Assembly: GCF_949628215.1 (NCBI RefSeq)
Contig: NW_027441199.1
Coordinates: forward strand, 25,001 to 89,000
Source of the DNA: Phalacrocorax aristotelis
Lineage: Eukaryota > Chordata > Aves > Suliformes > Phalacrocoracidae
Direction of reading: 5' to 3'
DNA length: 64,000 bases
In this document: in pieces, positions 1-11,568 of the stretch
Numbering within the stretch: the first letter of the stretch is position 1
Layout: every line of letters starts with the position of its first letter
The notes under the pieces: generated by a model
The model's input: the letters and a program-made list of their open reading frames with translations, nothing else
Told to the model about the DNA's origin: nothing
Database searches by the model: none
Made by a program: the position numbers and the translations under genes

Positions 1-849
1 AAACCAATGATGATGTATTTTCTGTTGGGGTGGTATGTTCCTTGCCTTGCAGCTGGCGTTTCCTGGCGGGATTAGATTTGGTGTGCGTATTCACGTATTC
101 CTTAAAATGCTGTAAATGGCAACTACTTTGCCTGCACAGCAGTTCAAAATTTTTCTGGAAATATTACATGTACCTTACAGTATTCTTGGACAGGCACATC
201 CCTGTTGGTGTGGTGTTGGGTTTTTTTTATTTGTTTTTGTCTTTTGGGGTGTGTTTTTTGTCAGGGGAAGGTGATTATGAGCAGGCTTCAGTTGATACTG
301 TAGTTTCCTGGAATTTGTACTTTCCTAACGACCGCCTGAAATGTGGCCAGAAGCACCATGAAAGTTATTTCCCAGGGAAAATAGCTGGATTTGCAAATGC
401 TTGTGTATTACATGACACACTGTAAATAAACTTGGTGGTAGATGTACATGGGATTGCCGGGAATGTTAGCGATCACGGTTAACTTGTTCCTGCCAGAGGA
501 TTCACTTGGGCTGTGGCTTGTTATCCTTAAGGCTTAGGGTAAGAGGATTATACAGGATCAAACCATAGGCTGTACACAGAATTGTCCTAAAGCCTGTATC
601 CAGACTGCAGAAAGCAGCTTGAGTACTCTGGGTTTTTGTTTTGTTGTTGTCTTTTCTTTTTTTTTATGTTTGGGTTTTTTGTTTGGTTCATTGGTTTTTT
701 GCTTGTGTTTTTTTTTTTTTAAAGAAAACAGTAGTGCTCTGCCTGATCTTCTAGGTGTGTTTTCCAAACTTTTTACTGTTGTAATATAAACATTACTGTC
801 CTATAATTATATTGTGTAACTAGAACTTTTATACAAAAGCTGGAGGTGG
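1..849. other. Outer arm sequence, no gene recognised (mirror 35910-36758)
   Basis: AT-rich non-coding sequence with long T runs at about 650-720. A plus-strand reading frame crosses 30-425, but nothing in it resembles a known protein. An AATAAA occurs at 425-430 (plus), so this could be 3' untranslated sequence of a gene lying outside the window; that is a guess. Confidence 0.4.
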
Positions 850-1775
850 AGAATCATAGAATCATAGGTCAGAAGGGACCTTAAAAGCCACCTAGTCCAA
901 CCCCGCTGCAGTGAGCAGGGACATCTTCAACCAGATCAGGCTGTTCAGAGCCCAGTCCAGCATGACCTTGAATGTTTCCAGGGATGGGGCATCCACCATC
1001 TCTCTGGGCAACCAATGCCAGTGTTTCACCACCCTCATTGTAAAAAAAAAAATTTAAAAAAAAAATAAATTCTTCCTTGTACCTAGTCTAAATCTACCCT
1101 CTTTTAGTTTTAAACCTAATGGGTTAAAACCTTGTCCTATTGCAACAGGCCCTAGGAAAAAGTTTGTCCCCATCTTTCCTATAAGCCCCCTTCAAGTATT
1201 GAAAGGCTGCAGTAAGTTCTCCCGGAGCCTTCTCTTCTCCATGCTCAACAACCCCAACTGTCTCAGCCTTTCCTCACAGGAGAGGCGTTCCATCTCTCTG
1301 ATCATTTTTGTGTCGCTCCTCTGGACCCTGCTCCAACAGGTCCATGTCTTTCCCATGCTGAGGACTCCAGAGCTGGATGCAGTGCTGCAGGTGGGGTGAC
1401 GCCAGGGCAGAGTAGAGGCAGAGAATCATCTCCCTCAACCGCTGGCCATGCTTCTTTGCAGCCCAGGATATGGTAGGCTTTCTGGGCTGCGAGTGCACAC
1501 TGCTGGCTCATGTCCAATTTTTCATCCACCAGTATCCCCCAGTCCTTCTCTGCAGGGCTCCTCTCAATCCCTTCATCCACCAGCCTGTACTGATACAGGG
1601 GTTGCCCTGACCCAGGTTCACATGGGCCCACTTTTCAAGCTTGTCCGGGTCCATCTGGATGGCATCCTGTCTCTCAGGCATGTCAACTGTATCACTCCTC
1701 TTGGTGTTGTCTGCAAACCTCCTGAGGCTGCACTTGATCCCACTGTTCTCCGAAAAGCAGATTCGTCGCCCAGTG

Positions 1776-2302
1776 TGCAATGAGTCAATAATCACACTCT
1801 CAGGAGAGACGTTGCGAATTTATTTCAGGGTTGCGCAAGCCTGGGTGCTCGGTGGTTTTCCACAAATCGCACACACTGAAGCTGGCTACCTCTTTGTATT
1901 TATACAGTAAGTCCATACATATTCTGCCTATCCAAATACATATTCTAATCTACACAGGTTGCGTAGTGGCATTAAGTCACTCCTCTCTGCTCTGCTTCAG
2001 ATCCTTCTGCGTGTGCCTTCCTCTCTTTGGGGGTCTCGGTGGGCTTTACGGATGAAGTACCCTAACCCATTTTACCCATATATGATTGCATGTTATGCAA
2101 GGACAATTTAAGGCTATGTTCTCTTGCCAACTTTCCATGATTTTCTTCTAAAAGGAACACTTGTCCTTGATTAAATGGACAATTGCTGATGGCCAAGATA
2201 TCCCCGGCCCTAAGCTTAGCTTAAATATTTAAGGAGCCTAGATTCATGCTAATTAAACATATACAATACCTGCTTTTTCCAAGGAGGGGTTGTTCTCTTA
2301 CA
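1776..2302 (-). mobile_element. Solo LTR inserted in CR1 (left arm)
   Basis: The LTR is read on the minus strand. It starts TGTAAGAGAACAACCCC and ends GACTCATTGCA, with an AATAAA signal about 45 bp before its end. It is a different family from the AACCACAACA-type LTRs elsewhere here. It splits the CR1 reverse-transcriptase frame. A short stretch after the LTR end (GGGCGACGAATC on the minus strand) looks like retroviral leader rather than CR1. I could not find a clean target duplication. Confidence 0.75.
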
Positions 2303-2518
2303 GTCACCACTGCCTATGTTGTTGGTGAAGATACTAAACAGTACTGGTCCCAATATGGGCCCCTGAGGGACACCATTCATCACAGATCTCCATCTGGACA
2401 TTGAGCCATTGACTGCTACCCTCTGAATGCGACCATCCAACCAATTCCTCATCCACTGAGCAGTCCATCCAATCCATATCTCTCCAGTTTAGAGAGAAGG
2501 ATGTTGTGGGGGTGTCCT

Positions 2519-3069
2519 GATCCAACATTGGGAAGAGGTTTGATATGAACACAAGAGCAAGGTTAAGATGCAAATGAGGTCAAATGCCATATGCCCTAAA
2601 ACACTTTTATTTAAAAAATAATGATAACATTGATAGGACGGAACAGAACAAAAGGCAGAAATCAAGCAAGCATTTGGGGTAGAGTTGCAAGCATAGTCAC
2701 CACCATGGGTCTGACAGCATCCGCTGATCTGTAGCCTGTAACCTCAGTGGTGGGGGTCCTCCCACCGTTCAGTGGCGCAGTCCACCACTCCATAGGGCAT
2801 TCACGGATGTTGTTTCTGCATGTACTGCATTCCCACACGAGCTCCCAGTCCCAGCGTGCTGGTCTCATGGAGTGCATGCGGTTGTCATGCGATCCTGCGC
2901 ATGCTCCCAGAATGTGGGGGGGTATGTGCCTGTGCCTCGGCACATTCCCCAAAGGGACGTGCCTGTTCACTGACCTCTGTTCACTTCCACGACAACAGCC
3001 TTGCGGTCGTATTTAGCAGCCAGAGGGGTTTCCTGCTCAAACAAGCAGTCCTTTGAGACAAATGTTCCA
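2519..3069 (-). other. Unexplained insert within the CR1 (left arm)
   Basis: Where the CR1 frame should continue between the DTVPL and LERYG-type motifs, about 0.5 kb of unrelated sequence appears. On the minus strand it ends with an AATAAA signal (2605-2610) preceded by a short AT-rich stretch. A 102-codon frame crosses it (2662-2970, minus) without resemblance to anything I know. It may be a retroposed transcript end or another repeat family. Confidence 0.5.
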
Positions 3070-3836
3070 CGGTCCAGTCTCCCACAGGGGGACCGTGTCA
3101 GAGGCCTTACAGAAGTACAGATGGATGACATCTGTAGCTCTTCCCTTGTCCACTGATGTAGTCACTCCATCACAGAAGGCCGTCAGGTTGGTCAGGCAAG
3201 ACTTGCCCTTGGTGAAGCCGTGCTGTGTTGAATCACCTCCCTGTCACCTTCCTGACCCCATCCCAACGCAACTGGGCAGTGTTCCCATAACCTTCCCAGG
3301 ATACCTGTCCCTGCTTCCACTGCCTGTGCATTTCCTTCTTGCCCTTTAGTTTGACCAGCATGTCTCAGCTCATCCATGCCAGTCTCTTGCCTTCCTTTCC
3401 TGATTTCTTGCACCTGGGGACTGAGAGCTCTTGTGCTCTATGGAAAGCATCCTTAAAGATCTGCCAGCTCTGTTCTGCTCCCTTGTCCCTGACGGCAGTG
3501 TCCCAGGGAGCTCTATTGACTAACTCTTTGAACAGCTGGAATTTTGCTTTCCTACAATTCAGGGTCCTGACTTTACTGTTCACCTGATCCATATCCCTTA
3601 GGACTGTGAACTCCACCAGAGTGTGATCACTACAGCCCAGGCTGCTTCCAGTCTTGACATCACCAATTAGCTCACTTGCATTGATGACCAACAAGTCCAG
3701 TATTGCATTCCCTCTGGTAGGGCTGTCTATTACCACCTGGCTTATAAAGTTTATCCTCAATGTACTCTAGGAGTCTCCTGGATTGCCTACAGCTTGCCAT
3801 GCTGCTTTTCCAGCAGACGTCGGGGTGGTTGACGTC

Positions 3837-4624
3837 AGGGTCCCAGCAGGATGTTTCAGCATCGTGCAAGATGTTTGGAGCGGGAACCAACGGGAAGTAT
3901 CTAGGGGGTTCAGGGAGGAAGAAGTAGGGGGAAAAAGAGGGCTAAAAAGGGTCTGTCACACAAAAATAGCTTGCTGGTTAATCATGCCATGCCCTGGGCG
4001 TGACCAGCACAGTCTGTCTTGCCTGCCCTTCCTAACGAGGACAGCACCTGGAGCCAGCCCGTAGGTCATGGGGTCCATGGGGCGGTGACTGGGGAGACTG
4101 GAGCAAGGGAAACCACATAGGAGAAGGTCCAGAGGCTCCCCTGGGCTGTCGGATCTGGCCTGATGCTCCCCTGGTACCCACCAGCACCACCTCAGTACTG
4201 GATAGGCCAGAGGCAAGTGCATGATCTTGGGTATTATGAGGTCACTTCTACAGGATATGGGGGTTGCTGTGCCACGGTGAAACCACGGGTGTGTGCCCCA
4301 CCCCAGGCCTGACCTTGTGGACCCCAGGTCCTCTGGGCTACAGCACCGCAGCCCCTGGTGGTGTTGTGACATCATTTGTCCTGCTACCCAACTGCTGATA
4401 ACCTCACAGTTCCCAACACCCCTGAGGCTATGACAGTATTGCCTCTGCTGCCCTCATCACTACGACATCACAGCCCCCAGTACCCTGCCTCATGAGGACT
4501 GGGGAGTTAACAGTTATGCAGCTGCAATTCCAAGCACTGCCACCTCTGACATCACTGCCCCAGGCCCTGCATCGCTATGACATCACACTTCACACACTTC
4601 ACACCACCACTGCCACCTGCTTGC
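3837..4624. other. Sequence 3' of the MVP fragment, no gene recognised (mirror 32135-32922)
   Basis: Contains degenerate short repeats of a TGATGTCAT/GATGTCGTAGTGATG type at about 4370-4600, but no recognisable gene or transposon. Probably flanking DNA that travelled with the MVP fragment. Confidence 0.4.
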
Positions 4625-5183
4625 TTTATTGTGCTGGTTATGACTGCTGTGGATGCTGGGGGAGGGGGGAGCCTGGATGCCTGGGTCGTCAGAGGGTGGA
4701 GCTCTGGGGGGGTTGGAGCTTTCTGGGGAAGGGCTAGCCCCTGGGCAATGGTGAAGAGATTGCGGGGGGGGGGGGGGGGGGGGGGCGGGAGGCGGTGCCA
4801 TTGCTTTGTGATGAGGGTGGACTGCAGCCCCAGGACCTGCTGCAGCTTCACCTGGGAGTGGCCATGGTGCGGGTTGTGCCTCCTGGCTGGCCACACCCCC
4901 TCAGACACCCCACCACACCCACCCACACCACCTTGATTCACAGTCCCACCAGGAGAGGCTCCACCCGCTTGAAGACTGGCCCCTGTCAGCAGGAAGGACC
5001 CCGGTACTTGTGGGCAGGCAGAGGACCTGCATGCCCTGGGCAGTGTGTGCTGGGAAGCTGGCTGACCTGAGGGCCTTGAGCTCTAGCGGCTCTCTGCGCA
5101 CCTGCTCGGCCTCTGCCTGGTTCAGGAGGTGATGCTGCTCCAGGTGGCCCAGGGCCTCCTGTGCCAGGTGCGCTGCCTCATGC
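4625..5183 (-). pseudogene. MVP: Major vault protein 3' fragment (left arm)
   Basis: Mirror of the copy at 31576-32134, with the same exon remains and polyadenylation signal, here on the minus strand. The upstream exon lies at 5067-5183 and encodes HEAAHLAQEALGHLEQ, corresponding to the vault protein shoulder/cap-helix start (human HEAQRLEQEARGRLERQ). The terminal piece at about 4625-4851 encodes VKLQQVLGLQSTLIT, matching the vault cap C-terminus (VKLLQSLGLKSTLIT). The long cap-helix exon normally between them is missing; only about 215 bp separate the two pieces. A run of 22 G (4764-4785) interrupts the terminal exon. It cannot yield a full vault protein. Confidence 0.82.
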
Positions 5184-5402
5184 CTGGGGACTGGCACCGA
5201 GAGGTGGGGAGCCACGGAGGACACAGGAGACTTGGGGGATGTTGAGGGCGTGGGGAGGCACCACGGATGTGCGGCAGGTTGGGGACATGGGGAGGGGAAG
5301 CTAGGCATGTTGAGAATATGTGGGATGTAGGGAGCATGGGGCAATGTAGGTGGATGTGGTTGGCGTGGGGGGTGTGATGGATATGGGGGTGACATAGCGT
5401 AT

Positions 5403-5742
5403 CGGTCTCTACAACTACCTGAAAGGAGGCTGTAGTGAGGTGGGTGCTGGTCTCTTCTCCCAAGTAACCAGCGATAGGACGAGAAGAAATGGCTTAATGT
5501 TGCGTCAAGGGAGGTTTAGATTGGGTAGCGGGGAAAAATTTGTTTACCGAAAGAGCGGTCAGGCATTGGAACAGGCTGCCCCTGCCCAGGGAGGTGGTGG
5601 AATCACCATCCCGGGAGGTGTTCAGAAAACATGTAGACGTGGCACTTTGGGACATGGTTTAGGAGGCATGGTGGGGTTGGGTTGGTGGTTGGACTTGATG
5701 ATCTTAGACGCCTTCTCCAACCTTAATGATTCCATGATTCTA
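5403..5742 (+). mobile_element. CR1 3' fragment abutting MVP (left arm)
   Basis: The C-terminal reverse-transcriptase tail (LYNYLKGGC-type, then [11 protein letters not shown]) is followed by the CR1 3' UTR and terminal ATTCTATG. It is fused directly to MVP intron DNA. This same MVP-CR1 unit recurs at 19707-20720 and 31017-32046. Substitutions at 5496 and 5521 distinguish it from the right-arm mate. Confidence 0.88.
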
Positions 5743-6298
5743 TGGTTGAAAGCCAGCTGGGATGCCAGGGTTCCTCTCAAGTCTTGCCACGGGATGCTGG
5801 GCTCCTGCCCAAACTGCCACGGGACAGTTCAGGGGTGAACCATGGGGTAGCTTACGGAAGAATGAGGAAGTCGAATTTGTACTGCAGGGTGAAAATAACC
5901 AATGATTTGAGTTGTATGATGGCAGTATGCTGCTGTGGCTGCCACGTGTCAAAGGTATTACAGCAGGAACACCTTGCTGGTAGCGAGGCAAGGGGAGGCG
6001 TTCATTGCAATGTTAAACCCTATGGCCAAAGGGACCGGGGCAGAGATTGTAATGGATATAACTTTAATTGCTGTAACCCATGATTTGAGTTGCCTGTTAT
6101 AGGAAGTGCTACAGCAGAAATGGACTGCACGTGCTGGATTTCATCCGGGTCTTTGGAAGCGCCCGGCCTCTCTCAGCCACTCTGCTCATTGCGGTGGTGC
6201 GGCCAGAGAGAACCCAGGCATCCGTGCGCTGGCAGAGGAGAGGGAACATGGACACGGGGGGACACACACACATGCAGAGCGTAGCTTTAACGAAGCGG
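5743..6298. other. Unassigned segment between CR1 tail and peptide gene (mirror 30461-31016)
   Basis: No gene recognised. It contains two diverged direct repeats built on ATGATTTGAGTTG, at about 5902 and 6083, each followed about 50 bp later by a TACAGCAG motif. Origin unknown; possibly an old retroviral fragment. Confidence 0.35.
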
Positions 6299-9013
6299 TT
6301 TATTGATCATGAGAGGGTAAGGGTCCAGGGCTCCCAGGGGATCAGGTGGGGTCATCCAGGGATGATCATCTCCTCCTGCTGCTGGAGGGGGACAGGACAC
6401 GGGTGTCACCGCCAGCTCCAGTCCTGAAAGAGAGAGCCCAAAATATGGCCCCCAGTGTCCGCTGGGACATGAGAGGGGCCTTGCCCCCATCGTCTCTGCA
6501 GAGACCTAGGGAAGGAGAAGGGAACTGCAGCCCTCAATATACTCAGGACAGGACTTGGCTCTCCTGAGATCCGTATGGCACCCAGAGCCCCTTGCCCCCT
6601 GTGTCATTACCCTGGGATGCCCCTAAATCTTGCAGAGCCCTGCCCAGCCCTCACTGTGATCCTGGAGGTCTGTATGGCACCTGTATGCCTGGCCTGCACG
6701 GTGACCCTCTGGGTCTGTAGAGCCCCACTGAGTGCAAGGAAAGGCATGGGGCCAGCTGTGTCCAGCTCACCCTGGGACGTGGATTCTGGACAGTTCCCTC
6801 TGTTTCCCTCTCCCACGCCCAAGTGCTGCTCACCCCTGAGGACTCAAGGGGTCCTCCAGGGCCCAGAATCCTTTGTGGGGCTCAAGGTGCCCTGATGCTG
6901 CTCACCTAGACCCTAAGGAGGTGGTGGGCCAAATGTCTGTACGGGATATAGTCCGCCGTCTCAGGTGGAGAGAGCTGCGGAGGAAAGGAGGGTTAGGGAC
7001 GTTCTTGGGAGCACTGGGGTGTACTGGGAGGCAGGGGAAAGCAATGGGGTCCTTGGGGAGGATGCTGCCGGGGAAAAATGGGGTACATGATTTTCTATGG
7101 TGGTGCACAGAAAGCAGCAGGGCTCCTGGGGAAGGGGGCCTCCCTGGGAGAACACTGGGGTGCAGGGTGTTCGCTGGAGTTGCAGTGGGGTGCAGTGGGG
7201 TGTACTGGGGCACACTGGAGTGTTGTGGCCATGGGAGGGGGTGCGGGTCTGGGGCCAGCAGAACTCGTGGTACCTACCTCATCCCTCTTCTCTCGCTCGA
7301 TAATGAGTCCCCCCTGTAGAGAGACCATGAGATGTCACTGGGATGTCCCCAGACCCAGCAAGGGATGAGAGGACTATATTGCCCCCCCAGTTCCCCCAGC
7401 CTGATGCCCTCCAAGTCCACGCCACTACTTACCCCTGCGCAATGACCTCCGCTTGCTTCTAATAATGCCTAGGGAAAAAAGAGCAAGGGGGTGGTCTGGA
7501 TTGGACCTTGGTGGGGCTGTGGGTGGGGCACAGGTGTCCCCAGTCCCATGGCTTCCTCCTGGTGTGAGCAGGGAAAATACCTTCTGCTCCCCCCAGCCCC
7601 ATTCCTCCAAGTTTCACCTGGGATACCTGCTCATGCAAGGACCAGGGATGGGGATGGAGACAAGGATAGCGTGGGGAATTCAGGGCCTCCAAAGAGGATG
7701 GGGGTGGGGGGGACCCAGAGACAGGGCACTGGCGTGAATTAGCAGACCCCAAGGGACTGGGCTGGGGGTGTTGAAGGGACAGGACTGCATGGGATGCGAG
7801 TGAGGGAATTCAAATGGAGAGGATACGGGGACTTTGGGTGCGGTGGTTGGCGGGGGCAGAAGGAAGAGGACTGCAGAGGGCCAAAACGAGGGGATTGGGA
7901 GAGTGTTTGGGAGTGGGGGTTCAAGGAAGGGGCCTCTGCCCCAGTGGACAGGATGAAAGGAAAAGGACTGAGGGGAAAGATGGAAAGAAAGGCATTGGGA
8001 ACGATTGAAGGGAGGGCATTTGAGGACCCTGGACAGGACACGGCAGAGACCCTGGGGAGGAGATGCCTGAGGGGACCAAAAGGATGGGATGGGGAGGCCA
8101 AAAAGGGAGGCATGTGGGGGCACCAAGACAAGAAACCGGTGGGGGCCCTCACAGGAGTTTGCAGTGGACCCTCCCAGGGAGGAGAGAGGTCTGACCATCC
8201 AGTGAGGAACTGTCGTGGTTTAGCCGGCAGCTCAGCCCCACACAGTCGCTCGCTCACTCCCCCACCGGTCGATGGGGGAGAGAATCAGAAGGGTAACGCT
8301 CGTGGGTTGGGATAAGAACAGTTTAATAATTAAAATTGAAAGAAACAACAGCGGAAATGCAACGTAAAGGAGAACAACAAGAGGCGCAAAACCCCGGGGG
8401 GGGGGGGAGGGGAACGAAATGCCGAAACAAACCGCACGCGACGCAGCCGCTCACCGCCCGCTGACCCGACGCTGCGCCGCTCCCAAGCCGCAGACTGCCC
8501 CCCCTTCATATACTGGTCATGGTGTCACATGGTATGGAATGAACATGCCATTGGCCAGTCGGGGTCAGCCGCCCCCACCATGGCCCTGCCCCTCCCAGCC
8601 CCCCGCCATGCTGCGGGAAGCTGGAAAGGTAGCCGACCCCCCACGGTGAGGAGAATTAACCCCTTCTCAGCCAAAACCAGCACAGGAACCCATTCTCTAG
8701 GCACCAGAGGCTTAACTGCAAGGGAAGCGGAGGGAACAGATGGAATTGTGGGAGGGAGAAAGCTGCATTGCGCAGGGCTGGAGGTGCAGGGCAGCCTGGA
8801 GGAGCCCCTGGCTTGGGAAAGGGAGCGGCCAAGTCAAGGGGTTTTGTGCTCACCACTACAAATTTAATTCTGCAGGAAAGCTGATGTCCTACAGCCAAGG
8901 CCCATCCCAAGCCTTGAGCCCTCCCTGTGGCATTGGGGACTCACCTGAGCATCTTCCAGGGTGCACAGCAGGATGGTGAAGAGCAGGGCCACGCTGAGCA
9001 CTGTGACCTTCAT
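6299..9013 (-). CDS. Putative small secreted peptide gene (left arm copy)
   Basis: Mirror of the gene at 27744-30460. Coding exons on the minus strand are 8945-9013, 7433-7468, 7278-7313 and 6906-6974 (stop at 6906-6908). The polyadenylation signal reads as TTTATT on the plus strand at 6299-6304, and a TATA-like GATAAAT is at 9067-9073 on the minus strand. The splice sites match the other arm, so the two copies appear to encode the same 69-residue product. A solo LTR (8211-8684) lies in intron 1. See the right-arm entry for the protein description. Confidence 0.6.
8211..8684 (-). mobile_element. Solo LTR in intron 1 (left arm)
   Basis: 474 bp, TG...CA ends, flanked by a perfect 5-bp target duplication GGAAC (8206-8210 and 8685-8689). 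Read on the minus strand it begins TGTGCTGGTTTTGGC and ends CCACGACA. It contains a G run of 12 (plus strand) that is 14 long in the other arm. No internal retroviral genes remain. Confidence 0.93.
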
Positions 9014-11018
9014 CTTCCCCTGCGGTGTGGCAAGTCGAGGGTGAAGCTGGAGAAAGTGAGGGGCAGATTTATCCCTCCCAGAACTCCTCCTTACCCCGCC
9101 CCGCCCCCCCCCCGGAGCCTCCAGGGCAAAGCCAGGCATGGCAGAGACACCAGCCCTGGCAACAAGCCCCGCCTCGGCACAGAGTGGCTCCCGCCTCTGG
9201 CACGGATCCAACCACCTTCCCTGGCCTCAGTCCACCTTCCTGCATGGGGCACCTGCACGTGGAAGGGCCCAGGCATCTGGGGGAGGTGAGGGCAGACGCC
9301 GGCACCCCTGGCAGCCGGGCACCCTATGGCGGCAACCCACTGCTCCAACACGAAACCATCCTCCAACAGCCCCCCCAAAGACAGATCCCCCCACCTGCCA
9401 GTGCCCCTCACCTCCCAGCACTGCCATCTTCCAGTGCTGCTTGCCTCCCAGAGCAGCCTTTCATTCCAGGACCCCCCTAGAGATGATGCCAGCCTCAAAC
9501 CAGGTGTCTCTAAGCAGAATTGTCTCTGACCCCTCTCCAGCCCCTTGGGTAAACAGGGGACTGGGACTGATCCCTCTTCTTGGGGCACCAGGGACCCTGA
9601 GATGAGGAACACTGGGAGGTGGGAGGACAACCTGGGGCACAGGCAATGGGGACAGCCAGGTGACTGGGACCTTCAGGCACTGGAGGCACTGGGGAGCACT
9701 GGTGAATGCTGGGCACTGGGGGAGGAGGGCTCCACTTGGGAGAAGTGCTGGGGTTGGTTGTGGTGGTCAGCTCCAGCCTACTGCAGGCCTCAAACTGGTC
9801 CAGTCCCCAGCCATGGCCTCCCCAGAGCAGAGAACAGAGGGGAATATCCCCTGCCCTGGCCCTCACGCTGCCACTGCCCGGGGCCACCGTGCCCTCCCAG
9901 ACAACCTGGGTCCCACCCCGTGGAGCTGATCCTGGGCGGTGGGTCCCAGTGACTCTGTCCCCAACAAGGCTCTGGCTCCAGCCCTGCCTGGAACTCAGCC
10001 ATAGCTCACCAAAGGCCCTTGTCCCCAGGGAGAGTCCCTTCAATGCCCTTGTCCTCAGCCCAGGCCAGCGCTATCCCTGAGCAGGATGTGGCTATTCAGA
10101 GGGACACGCTGAAGCGTCTGCTTGTCCTCGTGCAGCCACTCAGAGCTAATTGCAGGGACGGAGCTGCCCTGGCAAGAGGAGGAACGTTTGTGCCGCAGCA
10201 TCTCTGATAAGCCGTGTCTGTCCATGGCCCGTGGCACAAGGAGCCCATTCAGCACAGGAGAGCGTGTGATCGGGGGCGGAGTCGGGTGGTTAATGCAGCC
10301 TGGGTGCCTGGCCTCCCTCCCACCCCAGCAGCGGGCATAGCCCCCCCCCCAGAGGAGGGCAGTGCTGGGGGGGTCTGGCGGGGAGCAGGTCCTGGGGCAC
10401 CCCACACGCCAGGGATTCCTCACTCCCCTTGGGACAGGCTGGAGCCCAGAGGCGGGGGCAGTCCCAGGGTAGCAGCCTGAGAGCCGGGGTGTTGCTCTCC
10501 TTCGGGAAAGCCTGGTGGCAGCGGAGTCCTGCAGGAGCAGCCTGCGTGCTGGAGCAGGGGCACTGCATCCCTTTCCCTCTCCCATCCGTCTGCTCTGCAG
10601 CTATCCCTGGCTTTCCAGGGTGGTTTCCTTCACAGCACCCCTGGCCCAAACATCACCATCCTGGGGCCCCTGGGCAGCATCCTCTGGCTGGTGTGGGGCA
10701 GGGGCAGTGTGGGATCGTGTACAACTGGTTCAGGTCTCCATGCTGGGTGGGGAGAGCCGCTGGGTGAAGCTGCCAGCCTGGCTCACACAATTCAAGCAAG
10801 ACATTTTCCAGCAATCCAGCACCGATGCACCCATTCTTTCCAGTCGTGACACTCACACAATCTGCCGTCACTGCTCTTTTCGAGGATGCAAGTGCCCCAG
10901 ACAGCAGAGGGAAAGAGCTGGTACCTCTGTTGGCAGGGACATAGTCACAGTGAAGACGGGCATATTTTGGATCAACAAGCCCGCAGGACATGTTTACTTG
11001 TCTCTTTCGGTAGCTGAT
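9014..11018. other. GC-rich region upstream of peptide gene (mirror 25738-27742)
   Basis: Several overlapping reading frames in all six frames reflect GC-rich composition, not genes. It includes CACTGG-type short tandem degeneracy at about 9600-9720 and a GATA-like TGATAAG at 10205. I recognise no coding exon. Confidence 0.4.
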
Positions 11019-11568
11019 TGTCCTGGTTTCAGCTGGAATAGAGTTAGTTTTCCTCCAAGCAGCTGGTATATTGTTGTGTTTTGGATTTAGCATGAGAATA
11101 ATGTTGATAACACACTGAAGTTTTAGTTGTTGCTAAGTAGCGTTTACACTAAGTCAAGGACTTTTCAGCTTCCCATGCTCTGCCAGGTGCACAAGAAGCT
11201 GGGAGGGAGTACAGGCCAGGACAGCTGACCCAAACCAGCCAAAGGGATATTCCACACCATATGATGTCATGCTCAGTATGTAAGCTGAAGGGGGAGTTGG
11301 CTGGGGGCAGTGACTGCTGCTCAGGGACTAGCTGGGTGTTGGTCAGCAGGTAGTGAGCAGTTGCATTGTGCATCACTTGCTTTGTATACTCTGTTTGTTT
11401 TTTACTTTATTTCAGTTATTAAACTGTTCTTGTCTCACCCCATGAGTTTTCTCACTTTTGCTCTTCCTGTTATCTTCCCCAACCCACCAGGGCCAGGGGT
11501 GGGGGGGTGGGAAAGCGAGCGAGCGGCTGTGTGGTGCTTAGTTGCTGGCTGGGGTAAAAGTAACCACA
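11019..11568 (+). mobile_element. Solo LTR (left arm)
   Basis: Starts TGTCCTGGTTTCAGCTGG and ends GTAACCACA after the typical GCTTAGTTGCTGGCTGGGGT. The body has the family landmarks: GTTGATAACACACTGA, TTTTAGTTGTTGCTAAGTAG, ATATTCCACACCATATGATGTCATGC and a TTATTAAACTGTTCTTGTCTCA stretch. No matching target duplication was found. Confidence 0.9.

Larger units (their letters stand above)
850..3836 (-). mobile_element. CR1 LINE, 5'-truncated and rearranged (left arm)
   Basis: The element reads on the minus strand. Its 3' end is at 850 (tandem GAATCATA, the reverse of GATTCTATGATTC) and its 5' break is near 3836. Conceptual translation gives the C-terminal part of the endonuclease (NHPDVCWKS, then LEYIEDKL and TRGNAILDLLV) followed by reverse-transcriptase pieces ([27 protein letters not shown]). 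The coding sequence is broken by stops, internal deletions, an LTR (1776-2302) and a foreign insert (about 2519-3069). It cannot encode an active protein. Confidence 0.9.

Noticed and set aside
7680-8257. Two overlapping 172-codon proline/serine-rich frames in the minus strand of the left arm (and mirror copies)
   Set aside because: They overlap each other, run across intron 1 and the LTR edge of the peptide gene, and reflect C-rich composition.
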